Source of the DNA: CALMFG01 sp963666035
GTDB lineage: Bacteria > Bacillota > Clostridia > Christensenellales > CALMFG01
NCBI GenBank assembly: GCA_963666035.2
Contig: CAXXJI010000008.1
Span: forward strand, 1-64,000
Length of the DNA stretch: 64,000 nucleotides
Direction of reading: 5' to 3'
A model generated the notes under the pieces. The model ran no database searches. It was not told the origin of the DNA and saw nothing but the letters and a program-made list of their open reading frames with translations. Numbering within the stretch: position 1 is the first letter of the stretch; every line of letters begins with the position of its first letter. Position numbers and translations under genes: made by a program. Shown here in pieces: positions 1 to 7,253 of this stretch.

Positions 1-1
1 G

Positions 2-118
2 TTATGAAGCGGGGATTGCTTCGGGGTTTGGATTCTTATCACCTTGGTCGTCTTTTGGGTCGGAAGTATCTTGATCATGAGCAAACATTAAGTTTTTTGT
101 GAAAGTAGAAACATCCAT
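2..118 (-). CDS. Small acidic protein, 38 aa, unknown
   Basis: A complete 38-codon reading frame starts at ATG 118 behind a good ribosome binding site (AAGGAGA, about 6 bases upstream) and ends in TAA at 2-4. The product is hydrophilic. Its second half is rich in Asp, Asn and Pro (about residues 15-35) and probably disordered. It is the only - strand gene at the prophage 1 end of the window and diverges from the early genes that follow, so it may belong to the lysogeny side of the prophage. I recognise no family. The ribosome binding site is the main reason for calling it a gene. Confidence 0.5.
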   Translation of the reverse strand: MDVSTFTKNLMFAHDQDTSDPKDDQGDKNPNPEAIPAS

Positions 119-210
119 AATTTAATCTCCTTCGTGAACTTTACGTAATTATACCATATTAAGGTAATTAAAGAAATGGTGGTAAATATGAGTAGAAACG
201 GAGCAACATA

Positions 211-692
211 AATGAGAAAAAGCATTAAACAAACAAAGAATGAACTTACTTTTTCTTTTGGACTGAAGGAATGGGGAGAACCCTAATCGCGTTTATGCCA
301 AAGATGGATGTAAAACCAAATTGCGCGTGAAGCGAAACCGTAGACGGCGTCTGTTCAAGAGAGAGCTCACATTCCGATGCAAGTTGAATGAGTATGTCAT
401 TTATACCGGGCGAATAAACAAAGCGGGTGAGGTGAAGAGCATCACGGCCATCGGCAGTAGTGATGGCGCAAAGGACAGCGGCAAAGCCATACTCTATGGT
501 TTTATTCTGCTGGTGGGTTCGCTTTCCCCGGATTATAAGGATAAAGACATCGTGTATATCTTAAAGCACTTAAAGCTGTTGGGGAAGAAACGAGTACAAT
601 CGAACAGCAGTATTACGGTGGATGGCGTGCATTACAGACTGCATCATAATCAGATTGGGGTCATGTTGACGGCCACACCACATCAGAAATAA
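211..692 (+). pseudogene. Prophage early protein of unknown function, frameshifted near base 275
   Basis: The clean reading frame runs from TTG 321 to 692 (123 aa) with a basic start (RVKRNRRRR). A shorter frame starts at ATG 211, reads MRKSIKQTKNELTF and stops after EWGEP at 285. Changing frame at about 275 joins the two smoothly (EWGE/NPNRVYAKDGCKTK/LRVKRN), so I infer one gene of about 160 aa with a single-base indel. It has no recognisable domain, and its position ahead of the DNA-binding protein at 723 suggests an early regulatory or DNA-associated role. If the junction is not real, the gene would start at TTG 321. Confidence 0.5.
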
Positions 693-722
693 AGCATAAA
701 GATTCAATGAAGGACCAAGACA

Positions 723-971
723 ATGATTAAGTGGGTAAGCATACCGGAATATACAAAGAAGACAGGCTTAAGTCGAGGCACGATTCTAAAGATGATCGAG
801 AGCGGCGAATTGATCGCAACTGAAACAGATGGTGGCGGTCAGCTACGCGTGCAGATGATGAGTGACCCCGAATTGGACCGTTTGAATAAACAGCTTGAGG
901 AAACTCATGAGCTTGTAAAAATGCTCTGCTCACATCTCGGTATAAAGAGTACAAGCCGTCGGTTGTATTAA
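723..971 (+). CDS. Helix-turn-helix DNA-binding protein, MerR/excisionase-like, 82 aa
   Basis: The N-terminal 45 residues fit a winged HTH of the excisionase/HTH_17 type: a tyrosine-containing first helix (IPEYTKKTGLSRGTIL) followed by a recognition helix and a basic wing. The C-terminal 35 residues form a short amphipathic helix that could dimerise. Start ATG 723 has GAAGGA about 8 bases upstream. Lying at the head of the prophage 1 early genes, it is probably an excisionase or early regulator. The fold is inferred from sequence pattern only. Confidence 0.6.
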   Translation: MIKWVSIPEYTKKTGLSRGTILKMIESGELIATETDGGGQLRVQMMSDPELDRLNKQLEETHELVKMLCSHLGIKSTSRRLY

Positions 972-1047
972 TTACCCTAGTAAGACAAAACAACGCATTT
1001 AAACCGCCGTCCAAGTACTCGGAGCGGCATATATACAGGAGGTTGAC

Positions 1048-1232
1048 ATGTTAGGCAGGCTGAAAGGCAACAAGGTGGAGCTGCACATCACGCTATTACC
1101 CGAAACAATAAAGGAGTTGGAAGCGCTGATGAAGCATGAAAGGGAAACGACCCCATCCAGCTGTATCGATCGGCGCTCCACGCGCGATACTCAAGACTTC
1201 CGAGCGAAGTTAAGGAGGAACTGAATAAATGA
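1048..1232 (+). pseudogene. Small prophage early protein, frameshifted near base 1163
   Basis: ATG 1048 follows a near-perfect AGGAGG site. As sequenced the frame ends at 1224 with an unconvincing arginine-rich tail. Adding one base near 1163 gives a natural C-terminus (LPSEVKEELNK) ending in a TGA that overlaps the next ATG (AAATGA at 1227-1232), the typical tight phage gene junction. I therefore read it as a 61-aa protein with a one-base deletion. The first half (LHITLLPETIKELEALM) looks like a mixed strand/helix domain. No function is recognised. A hairpin-like stretch at 1002-1024 lies just upstream. Confidence 0.55.
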
Positions 1233-1344
1233 CGGTGATTATTATCGGTGATAATTGACGCTTCAGCAATGCGAGAAGCTGTTCAAAATCGGATTTCTGA
1301 TATCGGTCAATGACGGAAAGATAATAGTGGAGGAATATAAGTGA
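1229..1344 (+). pseudogene. Small conserved prophage protein (counterpart of 52059-52244), frameshifted
   Basis: ATG 1229 opens MTVIIIGDN and then hits TGA. One added base near 1254 continues the frame as LTLQQCEKLFKIGFLISVNDGKIIVEEYK. This aligns with the prophage 2 protein at 52059, which reads MLVNIIGDRLTIGQCRMLYRIGFIIQINEGKV. The start overlaps the stop of the gene upstream, and the stop overlaps the GTG of the Cys-rich gene at 1341. The gene order (this protein, Cys-rich protein, methyltransferase) is the same in both prophages. Function unknown. The shift is a one-base deletion, either real or from sequencing. Confidence 0.6.
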
Positions 1345-1589
1345 AGGGACTTAAAGAAAAAATCACAGATGACCTGATGCGCGAGATAGGCACCATCGCG
1401 AAAAAGATCGACCAAATCAGCAATATTAAAACGGCGGCAGAACTGGCCGAGTTCGCATGCGAGGGTGCGTTGGGCTGTCCTTCGTACTACGGTCTGCCGC
1501 ATGAAGGATGCAAAAACTCAACACCCGCCAAATGTCGGCGATGCTGGCTGAAAGCACTGAAAGAGTCATTTGATACCGCGGATAGATAA
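1341..1589 (+). CDS. Cys-rich 82-aa prophage protein, probable zinc knuckle
   Basis: The N-terminal half is a predicted amphipathic helix. The C-terminal half carries CPSYYGL, then GCKN, then CRRCW, four or five cysteines spaced as in a small zinc-binding knuckle. The prophage 2 protein at 52171-52419 has the same length and the same Cys pattern (GCPSYYGLLDTGCKN, CKRCWLRALKE), so the motif is conserved. It starts with GTG overlapping the previous stop and precedes the methyltransferase in both prophages, so a nucleic-acid-linked role is likely. No specific function can be given. Confidence 0.7.
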   Translation: MKGLKEKITDDLMREIGTIAKKIDQISNIKTAAELAEFACEGALGCPSYYGLPHEGCKNSTPAKCRRCWLKALKESFDTADR

Positions 1590-1640
1590 AAGAGAACCGG
1601 CACGGTATTAAAAATACACAAATAAAGTAAAGGGGAAAAA

Positions 1641-2381
1641 TTGAATAGCGAAACATTTTGTCATCTAATCCATGGGGACTGTATAGAAGCCATGGATGAT
1701 TTGATATGCAAAGGAACCAAGGTGGACCTCATCGTTACCGACCCACCGTATCTTATCAACTACAAAAGCGGATTTAGGGATAAGGCGCATGATTTCAGTA
1801 CACCTATCAAAGGCGACAACGACGAGGGGCTGATCAAATCGTATATCCAAAAGTGCTATGACCTGTTAAAGGACGACAGCGCCATGTATATGTTCTGCTC
1901 TTCGACCAAGGTGGACATATTCAAAGCGGAACTGGAGAAGTACTTCAAGGTCAAGAACATGATCATCTGGAAAAAGAATAACCACACGGTAGGGGACTTA
2001 AAAGCTGCCTTTGGCCGAACCTATGAACTTTTATTCTTGGTCAACAAGGGCAGGAAGTTCTTCAACGGTAAACGCATCACCGACTTTTGGGAGTTTAAAC
2101 GGGTATCACCCAAACAGCAGGTACACCAAAACCAAAAGCCACTGGAACTTATCCAGCTGGCGATTGAGAAGCACAGCAATGCGGGGGATATCGTCTTTGA
2201 TGGGTTTATGGGGAGTGGCACCACCGGCGTGGCGGCCAAGAATCTTAATCGCAGTTTTATCGGCATCGAGATAGAAGACAAGTATTTTGATATGGCAGTG
2301 AACCGTATTCATGAAGAAACCGAAAAACCATTAGGTGCGGTCAAGATAGAGCGAAGAACCAATCTGAAGGAGGGCGCATGA
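1641..2381 (+). CDS. DNA (N4-cytosine/N6-adenine) methyltransferase, prophage
   Basis: This fits the N6_N4_Mtase family, which transfers a methyl group from S-adenosylmethionine to an exocyclic amino group. The catalytic motif DPPY is at residues 34-37 and the cofactor-binding FMGSGTTG at 189-196; motif IV before motif I makes it class beta. The length, 246 aa, is normal. Start is TTG 1641 behind AAAGGGGAA. No restriction enzyme sits beside it, so it is an orphan prophage enzyme, probably protecting phage DNA or modifying expression. The copy at 52455-53174 is clearly related. Its 3' end overlaps the SSB start (ATGA), and one TTAGGTGCGG repeat lies in its last codons. Confidence 0.9.
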   Translation: MNSETFCHLIHGDCIEAMDDLICKGTKVDLIVTDPPYLINYKSGFRDKAHDFSTPIKGDNDEGLIKSYIQKCYDLLKDDSAMYMFCSSTKVDIFKAELEKYFKVKNMIIWKKNNHTVGDLKAAFGRTYELLFLVNKGRKFFNGKRITDFWEFKRVSPKQQVHQNQKPLELIQLAIEKHSNAGDIVFDGFMGSGTTGVAAKNLNRSFIGIEIEDKYFDMAVNRIHEETEKPLGAVKIERRTNLKEGA

Positions 2382-2767
2382 ACCAAGCACACTTAATCGG
2401 GAGATTGACCAGAGACCCCGAATATCGAAACACCCCGGACGGTATACCCGTCTGTACTTTCACGCTGGCGGTACCCAAACGATCTGACCGAGATAAAGCG
2501 AACTTTATCACAGTGGTGACATGGCGAGGATTGGCCGAGAATTGCGGCAGGTACCTGAAGAAAGGAAGTCAAGCGGGTGTCTCCGGTGAAATAACATCCC
2601 GAACATATGACGACAAAAATGGCAGCAGGCACTATGTGACGGAAATCACGGCAGATGATGTTGAGTTTTTGACGCCAAAAGAGCAAGGCGGCTTTTTCCC
2701 GGGAGAACCTGACGAACAACCCAACGTCACCAATGACCCATATGTAGTCGTTGGCAAACGCCGATGA
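2378..2767 (+). CDS. ssb: Single-stranded DNA-binding protein, prophage
   Basis: The opening MNQAHLIGRLTRDPEYR and the strands TFTLAVPKR, ITVVTWRGLAE and VSGEI are the classic OB-fold of bacterial and phage SSB (about residues 1-100). The tail is short and acidic in part (GEPDEQP) but ends in VVVGKRR instead of the usual DDDIPF, so the standard partner-recruiting tip is missing, as in several phage SSBs. It starts by ATGA overlap with the methyltransferase and overlaps the HNH gene downstream, so it is part of the early replication operon. It would coat single-stranded DNA during phage replication or recombination. Confidence 0.92.
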   Translation: MNQAHLIGRLTRDPEYRNTPDGIPVCTFTLAVPKRSDRDKANFITVVTWRGLAENCGRYLKKGSQAGVSGEITSRTYDDKNGSRHYVTEITADDVEFLTPKEQGGFFPGEPDEQPNVTNDPYVVVGKRR

Positions 2768-3066
2768 GCAAACGGTCCAAAGCATGTGCAATACCGCCAA
2801 AGGTCAAACAGGCGGTATATGAGCGGGACAAAGGCCAGTGTATTGTTTGCGGTGCGCCAGGCATCCCCAATGCGCATTATATCCGTAGATCGCAGGGCGG
2901 ACTTGGTATTGAAAAGAACGTGGTGACCCTGTGCTTAAGATGTCATGAACGATTTGATAACGGAGATAGGCGAAAGGAATTAGGTGCGGTTATTTTGGCG
3001 TACCTAAAAAGCCGATACCCAAGCTGGCGAAAAGCGGATGTGATTTACAGAAAAGGCGACCGATGA
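2764..3066 (+). CDS. HNH endonuclease-like protein, 100 aa
   Basis: The core is a zinc-stabilised HNH fold: CIVCG (about residues 30-34), the first catalytic His in AHYIRRSQGG, the Asn in IEKNVVTLC, and CLRCHERF. The length is normal for small phage HNH proteins in replication modules. It overlaps SSB upstream (ATGA) and the coiled-coil protein downstream. Likely roles are a structure-specific nuclease or a DNA-nicking enzyme of phage metabolism. The packaging HNH of this prophage is a separate gene at 6448. A TTAGGTGCGG repeat is read in frame (ELGAV) inside this gene at 2980-2989. Confidence 0.8.
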   Translation: MSKRSKACAIPPKVKQAVYERDKGQCIVCGAPGIPNAHYIRRSQGGLGIEKNVVTLCLRCHERFDNGDRRKELGAVILAYLKSRYPSWRKADVIYRKGDR

Positions 3067-3401
3067 GCGGACTATCACTACAACAGGAACTCCGGGGAAA
3101 GCGAAAACTGATGAACGATGCACTGAACAAGATTAAAGCCCGCGGCAAAGAACTTGCCAAGGCCGAGCATGATTACCGAGTTGCCTTAAGGCAGTGCTAT
3201 CTTGAAGAACTGGACAAGGGCATGGCGGTATCGGCATTGCGAGATATATCAAGAGGTGTGCCGGAGATTGCAGACCTCAAATTCAAGCGCGATGTGGCTG
3301 AGTCGCTTTATAAATCGGCGCAGGAAGCCATCAACGTGTACAAAATTGAGGTGAGAATCATTGACGATGAGATTAAACGAGAATGGGGAACAAACGGATG
3401 A
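3063..3401 (+). CDS. Coiled-coil prophage early protein, 112 aa
   Basis: The protein is almost entirely helical and charged, with heptad-like Leu/Ala/Ile spacing over residues 5-60 and 75-105, suggesting a coiled coil. It starts at ATG 3063 with ATGA overlap and ends overlapping the replisome organiser. No domain is recognised. In this position phages often carry small accessory replication or recombination proteins, but nothing in the sequence proves that. Confidence 0.55.
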   Translation: MSGLSLQQELRGKRKLMNDALNKIKARGKELAKAEHDYRVALRQCYLEELDKGMAVSALRDISRGVPEIADLKFKRDVAESLYKSAQEAINVYKIEVRIIDDEIKREWGTNG

Positions 3402-4090
3402 ACAATAGCTACTATGCCATCATACCGGCGACAGTACGATATGACCAAGACTTACCCTTTGGGGCAAAACTGCTCTATGGCGAGATTACAGCGCTGACCA
3501 ATCAGAGAGGATATTGCTTTGCACAGAACGCCTATTTCGCCAAGCTCTATGGGGTAACATCATCGACGGTATCAAGATGGATATCCCTCATGGTCAAGAA
3601 AGCGTATTTGCGGTTAGAGATTAAATACATCGAAGGAACCAAAGCGGTGGATGAACGTAGGCTGTTTATCACCGACACACCCCACAGCACTGATGCACAT
3701 ACCCCTACGCAAAAATGCACAGAGGGTATACGCAAAAATGAGGATAGCCCTATACGCAAAAATGCGCAGGATAATAATACAAGAATTAATACTACACTGA
3801 ATAAAAGAGAGAAGGGGCGCTCTTTCGTCAAACCCACCGTGGAAGAGATTAAAGACTACTGCAGGGAACGGGGGAACAACATTGACCCACAACGCTTTTA
3901 TGACTTTTACGAATCCAAGGGCTGGATGGTCGGTAAAACCAAGATGAAAGACTGGAAAGCGAGCATCAGGACATGGGAGAACCGGCAGAAAGCAGAGAAC
4001 CCAACGGCCCAAGGGGCAATCAGGCAGCGGGAATATTCCAAACAGGACTTTGACAGTGTTCTTGATGATCTGCCTTTTGATGAGAGGTGA
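3398..4090 (+). CDS. Phage replisome organiser, HTH_36-type
   Basis: Residues 1-90 (YYAIIPATVRYDQDLPFGAK, then SSTVSRWISLMVKKAYL) match the winged-helix N-terminus of Gram-positive phage replication initiators. A disordered Asn/Lys-rich linker follows. The C-terminal block (EEIKDYCRERGNNIDPQRFYDFYESKGW and the following KMKDWKASIRTW) is the small domain common at the end of these initiators. I choose ATG 3398, which overlaps the previous stop as ATGA, over an in-frame ATG at 3383. It probably binds the phage origin and recruits the host helicase. Prophage 2 has a HUH Rep protein in its early region instead (53953). Confidence 0.75.
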   Translation: MNNSYYAIIPATVRYDQDLPFGAKLLYGEITALTNQRGYCFAQNAYFAKLYGVTSSTVSRWISLMVKKAYLRLEIKYIEGTKAVDERRLFITDTPHSTDAHTPTQKCTEGIRKNEDSPIRKNAQDNNTRINTTLNKREKGRSFVKPTVEEIKDYCRERGNNIDPQRFYDFYESKGWMVGKTKMKDWKASIRTWENRQKAENPTAQGAIRQREYSKQDFDSVLDDLPFDER

Positions 4091-4095
4091 AAGAA

Positions 4096-4296
4096 ATGAA
4101 AAGTGATTATTTCAGACGATGTGAGAAGGCAAACAAAACCGTGTTTATCTCGGAGTGCGAAAGATGCAAGGACACAGAATGCCCGAAGAACATACCGAAT
4201 AAACCATGGCGGGCAGTCAGTTACGAGGAATATGTCATGGGTATTGATATGGCCACAGGAGAAAGCCAGACGGTTAAGGGTACCGTGAAAAGATAA
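4096..4296 (+). CDS. Small Cys-containing prophage protein, unknown
   Basis: A 66-aa protein starts at ATG 4096 behind GAGAGGTGAAAG. It has four cysteines (RRCEK, SECERCKD, ECPK) in the first 35 residues, suggesting a small zinc site. It sits between the replisome organiser and the Lar-like gene. A GTG start at 4087 is also possible but lies inside the ribosome binding region. Function unknown. Confidence 0.5.
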   Translation: MKSDYFRRCEKANKTVFISECERCKDTECPKNIPNKPWRAVSYEEYVMGIDMATGESQTVKGTVKR

Positions 4297-4312
4297 GGGA
4301 TTAGGTGCGGAT

Positions 4313-4504
4313 ATGAAAATCATCAATTTTGAGCCAAGAGAGGAAACACCAAAGGAATGCCCTTTCTGTGGGAGTGACCAAGTAGAAATCATCTTCAACA
4401 TCAAAGCACGCCTATACCGGGTACACTGCATGGAATGCTATGCAAAGACAGCGCCGAGCCATCTAAGGGAATTGGCTATCAGGAACTGGAACCAAAGAGC
4501 ATAG
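4313..4504 (+). CDS. Lar-like restriction-alleviation zinc-ribbon protein
   Basis: This 63-aa protein has a zinc ribbon with CPFCGS at residues 16-21 and CMECYAKT about 25 residues later, then a C-terminal ELAIRNWNQRA. The Cys-Pro-Phe-Cys-Gly start and the A.RNWN ending are the signature of the Lar/anti-restriction family in phages, whose best-known member reduces type I restriction. Start ATG 4313 is only 2 bases after the TTAGGTGCGG repeat at 4301-4310, whose AGGTG may serve as ribosome binding site. Family placement is fairly firm; activity is untested. Confidence 0.7.
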   Translation: MKIINFEPREETPKECPFCGSDQVEIIFNIKARLYRVHCMECYAKTAPSHLRELAIRNWNQRA

Positions 4505-4596
4505 CGGATTAGGTGCGGACCAAAGGGGCGAACAAACACAGGCAGGGGTAAGGCACAAAAACATTAGGTGCGGTCAATCGCGTGAAAGGGGCATGC

Positions 4597-5037
4597 ATGA
4601 CGGACGTTGAAAGATATTTATACCGATACAATCATTTGGAGCGCAAGAAGCGCATCCTTGAAAGTGAGCTGAAAGAAGCAAGAGAAGAATATAAGGCGCA
4701 GCAGGAAAGTCTTTTATCTCCGGCAAAGTCTTCCGAGGTGAAGACATCGAAGACCAATAAAAAGAGCGACCCGGTGCCGGATGCGGTGATTAAAATTGTG
4801 GATGTGTATTGCAAACGAATGGACAGGATTGCCGATGAACTGTCAGCGGTGAATGGAGAGCAGCAAAGCATAATGGATACTGTGAATAATGCCGGGCTGA
4901 CGGTGTGCGAAGAAAGTTATATCCGTTATCGGTATTTTAAAGGGATGAGTGCTTGGGCGACAGCTCAAAAATTGGAGTATAGTAATGAGCATGCGCGGAG
5001 AATAAGAAGGGTAGCCATAAATAAAATTATGATATAA
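4597..5037 (+). CDS. Phage late-gene regulator, sigma-like HTH (ArpU/RinA/DUF1492 type)
   Basis: The first 90 residues are a long charged helix or coiled coil. The last 50 (ESYIRYRYFKGMSAWATAQKL followed by a second helix) resemble the sigma-70 region 4-like HTH of ArpU/RinA-type regulators, which switch on packaging and structural genes in Gram-positive phages. ATG 4597 is chosen (AAAGGGGC upstream; another ATG at 4593 is out of frame). It is the last early gene before the moron and the packaging genes, the usual position for such an activator. Prophage 2 has a regulator of the same class at 54814. Confidence 0.65.
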   Translation: MTDVERYLYRYNHLERKKRILESELKEAREEYKAQQESLLSPAKSSEVKTSKTNKKSDPVPDAVIKIVDVYCKRMDRIADELSAVNGEQQSIMDTVNNAGLTVCEESYIRYRYFKGMSAWATAQKLEYSNEHARRIRRVAINKIMI

Positions 5038-5038
5038 T
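5030..5038 (+). promoter_or_regulatory. Extended -10 promoter of the channel moron
   Basis: TGATATAAT at 5030-5038 is an extended -10 element (TGnTATAAT) overlapping the stop of the late regulator. No good -35 is visible, as is usual with extended -10 promoters. It gives the AT-rich gene at 5075 its own transcription start about 30 bases ahead of the ATG, as expected for a moron expressed in the lysogen. Confidence 0.6.
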
Positions 5039-5074
5039 AGAATTAGTGTAAAATATAGTTATTGAGGAAAAGCG

Positions 5075-6391
5075 ATGATTATCGATTTAACAAATGAAAA
5101 AATATCAGACCAAGTATATATGAAATATCATCAGATTATTCATGATGTAAAAGAAATTATGCTTAGGAAAGCGATTCCGGGAGGAAAAATTGCTATATCA
5201 ATACGTACTTCTAAAGATATCTATGAATGCATATACTTTCATAGACATAAAGATGAAATTATAAAGCTTATTGAAGAAAACCAAGACATAGATTTAAGAA
5301 ATAGTTATATTAGTGGCTTAAATTTTAATAGATGGTTTAAAAAAGAAAATAGAGAAATATTAAATATATATGCGAGTCATAGCTTTATTGAGGGTGGATT
5401 AAGGATAAAAAATATCACAATAAAAGGTAGCGAAATTAATTTTGAATATGCGTATTTCAGTCGTAGAAATATTAACTTTATTGATAGTGATTTACGACAC
5501 ACCACAATAAATTTCAAGGGAGCAGTAGGCAACGCTGGCCAGATAGGTTTTCATTATTGTAGGTTTAAAGAAGGCAATCGTTATTTTAACTTTGCAAAAT
5601 TCGATAGGTGTAAAATTCTTTTTAGAGGCACTACATTTGAAGAAGGATTAACAACTTTTTATGGAGCAATCTTTGATGAAGCGATATTTTTAAATTGTGC
5701 TTTTTTATCGCATATAAGCTTAGAATTTAAAACAATAGAGACTTTACTTTTGTTTAATTGTACAATCATGCAATCAGTTATACTGGAAAAAACCTATCCG
5801 AAAAAAATTTCGTTTTTAGAGACGAAGAACTTTGGGCAAATCTTTGCAAGTGAATTCAAGTGCATTCTTAACGCTATGTATAATAACGGATGGGAGAAAG
5901 AATACATTATTAATAAGAGGATTAAGGAAAATCGTTTAGATTGGAATATGTCTTCACAAATGCGGATGTTAAAAGAGAATTTCAAAAAAATAGGTTTTTA
6001 CGAACAAGAAGATGAAGCTTATAGAGCATATATGAAATACAAAGCACTAGAGACAAACGGCGGGATAATCTCATATGTAATTAGATTCTTTTATGGCGTA
6101 TTTGGTCTAATTAGTGGATATGGAACGAGACCATTTAGATTACTGCTTACTTCACTTGTAGTTGTCATCCTTTGTGGATTTGTATTTGCGCTTAACATGG
6201 ACGCTAGCTCTTTATTCAGACAATTTTTTAAAGGCCAGTATTTTAGCACAATCACATTTCTAACAATTGGCTATGGCGACATCCATCCACCAAATGCATT
6301 GTGTGCAATACTAGCTGGGCTTGAGGGTTTTATAGGTTTGTTTTTAATGTCTTTCTTTACGGTCTCTGTAGCACGAAAAATACTAAGATGA
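5075..6391 (+). CDS. Pentapeptide-like repeat protein fused to a two-TM K+ channel pore (moron)
   Basis: Residues about 70-270 form degenerate five-residue repeats with regular Phe/Leu/Ile (FEYAYFSRRNINFIDSDL, FNFAKFDRC), typical of a right-handed beta-helix. A helical linker follows to about 345. The C-terminus is an ion-channel pore: TM1 about 350-372, pore loop with the selectivity filter TIGYGD at 397-402, TM2 about 408-432. This architecture is inner-membrane with a large cytoplasmic sensor. The gene is far more AT-rich than its neighbours, has its own promoter, and sits between late regulator and HNH, so it is a recently acquired moron. I infer a protective role by membrane depolarisation or superinfection exclusion; that is not shown by the sequence. 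Confidence 0.85.
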   Translation: MIIDLTNEKISDQVYMKYHQIIHDVKEIMLRKAIPGGKIAISIRTSKDIYECIYFHRHKDEIIKLIEENQDIDLRNSYISGLNFNRWFKKENREILNIYASHSFIEGGLRIKNITIKGSEINFEYAYFSRRNINFIDSDLRHTTINFKGAVGNAGQIGFHYCRFKEGNRYFNFAKFDRCKILFRGTTFEEGLTTFYGAIFDEAIFLNCAFLSHISLEFKTIETLLLFNCTIMQSVILEKTYPKKISFLETKNFGQIFASEFKCILNAMYNNGWEKEYIINKRIKENRLDWNMSSQMRMLKENFKKIGFYEQEDEAYRAYMKYKALETNGGIISYVIRFFYGVFGLISGYGTRPFRLLLTSLVVVILCGFVFALNMDASSLFRQFFKGQYFSTITFLTIGYGDIHPPNALCAILAGLEGFIGLFLMSFFTVSVARKILR

Positions 6392-6447
6392 TCGGTTATG
6401 CTCGTTTTTTTGATGTACACTAACACCGTCAAAGAAAAGAGAAGCGC

Positions 6448-6756
6448 ATGGCCAAGGACTTTGCAGTACCGTTCTACAACAGCACAGCATGGCGTCGTTG
6501 CCGCATAGCCTACATCAAGTCGGTGAACGGTCTGTGCGAACGGTGCTTGGCGAAGGGTAAGATAAAGCACGGCGATATCGTGCACCATAAGATATCGCTG
6601 ACACCAGCCAAAATCAATGACCCAAGCATCACGCTGAACCATGATGAGCTAGAGTATCTCTGCATCGATTGCCACAATGATGAGCACATGGGCAGTGAGG
6701 TAATGCGTGAAGGCCTTGCGTTTGACGAGAGCGGACAACTGATAGAAAAAATATAG
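6448..6756 (+). CDS. HNH endonuclease of the packaging module
   Basis: The 102-aa protein has CERCLAKG, the catalytic His pair in IVHHKISLTP, Asn in LNHDELEYLC and CIDCHNDEH, a complete HNH-zinc motif. In many siphoviruses such an HNH lies immediately before the terminase genes and works with the large subunit in cutting DNA at cos sites. That is the case here (terminase small subunit at 6901) and in prophage 2 (56597). Start ATG 6448 is behind GAGAAGC. Confidence 0.85.
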   Translation: MAKDFAVPFYNSTAWRRCRIAYIKSVNGLCERCLAKGKIKHGDIVHHKISLTPAKINDPSITLNHDELEYLCIDCHNDEHMGSEVMREGLAFDESGQLIEKI

Positions 6757-6781
6757 AATAAAATTGTTTATTACAAGCGAT

Positions 6782-6815
6782 AACCCAACCCCCCCTTACC
6801 TGGGCGGGTTTTTTT
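6782..6815 (+). terminator. Probable intrinsic terminator after HNH
   Basis: AACCC at 6782-6786 can pair with GGGTT at 6806-6810. An inner run of C (6789-6795) faces GGG at 6802-6804, and a T tract runs to 6815. It falls between the HNH gene and the terminase small subunit, where a cos site might also lie. The region 6757-6900 has no gene. Confidence 0.5.
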
Positions 6816-6900
6816 GTGGGCTCGAAACCGCTTGTGACCCTTCGGTGAACACACAAGCACCCGCACGTAACCCCCACCCCCCTAAAAAAGGAAGGCAAAA

Positions 6901-7253
6901 ATGGCAACAATAAACGAGAAAATCAACCAAGAGATAGCGCGGTTAAAGCCCATTTTCTCGGATATAGAGGAAAGAAAGCGAGACATCGTCCAAGGATTGA
7001 TAGAGGACGCCGCATTTATGCGGGCAACACTAAGCGAGCTGAAAGATACGGTTAATATGGAAGGCGCGATTGATGAGATGTGCCAGGGGGAGTATTCGAT
7101 TATTCGAGGGAACACCCCGCGGCCAAGATGTACAACACCATGATCCAGCGTTATGCCGGCGTAATCAAGCAGCTGACCGACCTGTTCCCGAAAGAGGTAC
7201 CAAAGGAACTTGAAGACGACTTTGACAAATTCATCGGCGAAAGAGAGGGATAA
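6901..7253 (+). pseudogene. Terminase small subunit, frameshifted near base 7108
   Basis: ATG 6901 opens MATINEKINQEIARLKPIFSD. The frame goes astray after YSIIRG; a one-base change near 7108 restores EHPAAKMYNTMIQRYAGVIK and so on to EREG and TAA 7251-7253. The restored protein of about 117 aa has the size and the 'YNTM...Y...I..L..LFPKE' pattern of clostridial phage small terminase subunits, which recognise the packaging site. It differs from the P27-type subunit of prophage 2. Its end overlaps the large-subunit start. Confidence 0.7.

Larger units (their letters stand above)
2331..4573 (+). repeat. Repeated 10-mer TTAGGTGCGG, five copies in prophage 1 early region
   Basis: Exact copies lie at 2331-2340, 2980-2989, 4301-4310, 4509-4518 and 4564-4573. 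Three more are in prophage 2 at 50740-50749, 51421-51430 and 57934-57943. All eight are on the + strand. Three are inside genes, always in the same frame (Leu-Gly-Ala), and five are between genes or at gene ends. A given 10-mer is expected about 0.06 times per strand in 64 kb. Its role is unknown. Confidence 0.85.

Noticed and set aside
1641..2767. Restriction-modification system around the methyltransferase
   Set aside because: The neighbours are SSB and small phage genes; the HNH genes in both prophages belong to replication or packaging modules and no restriction subunit is seen.
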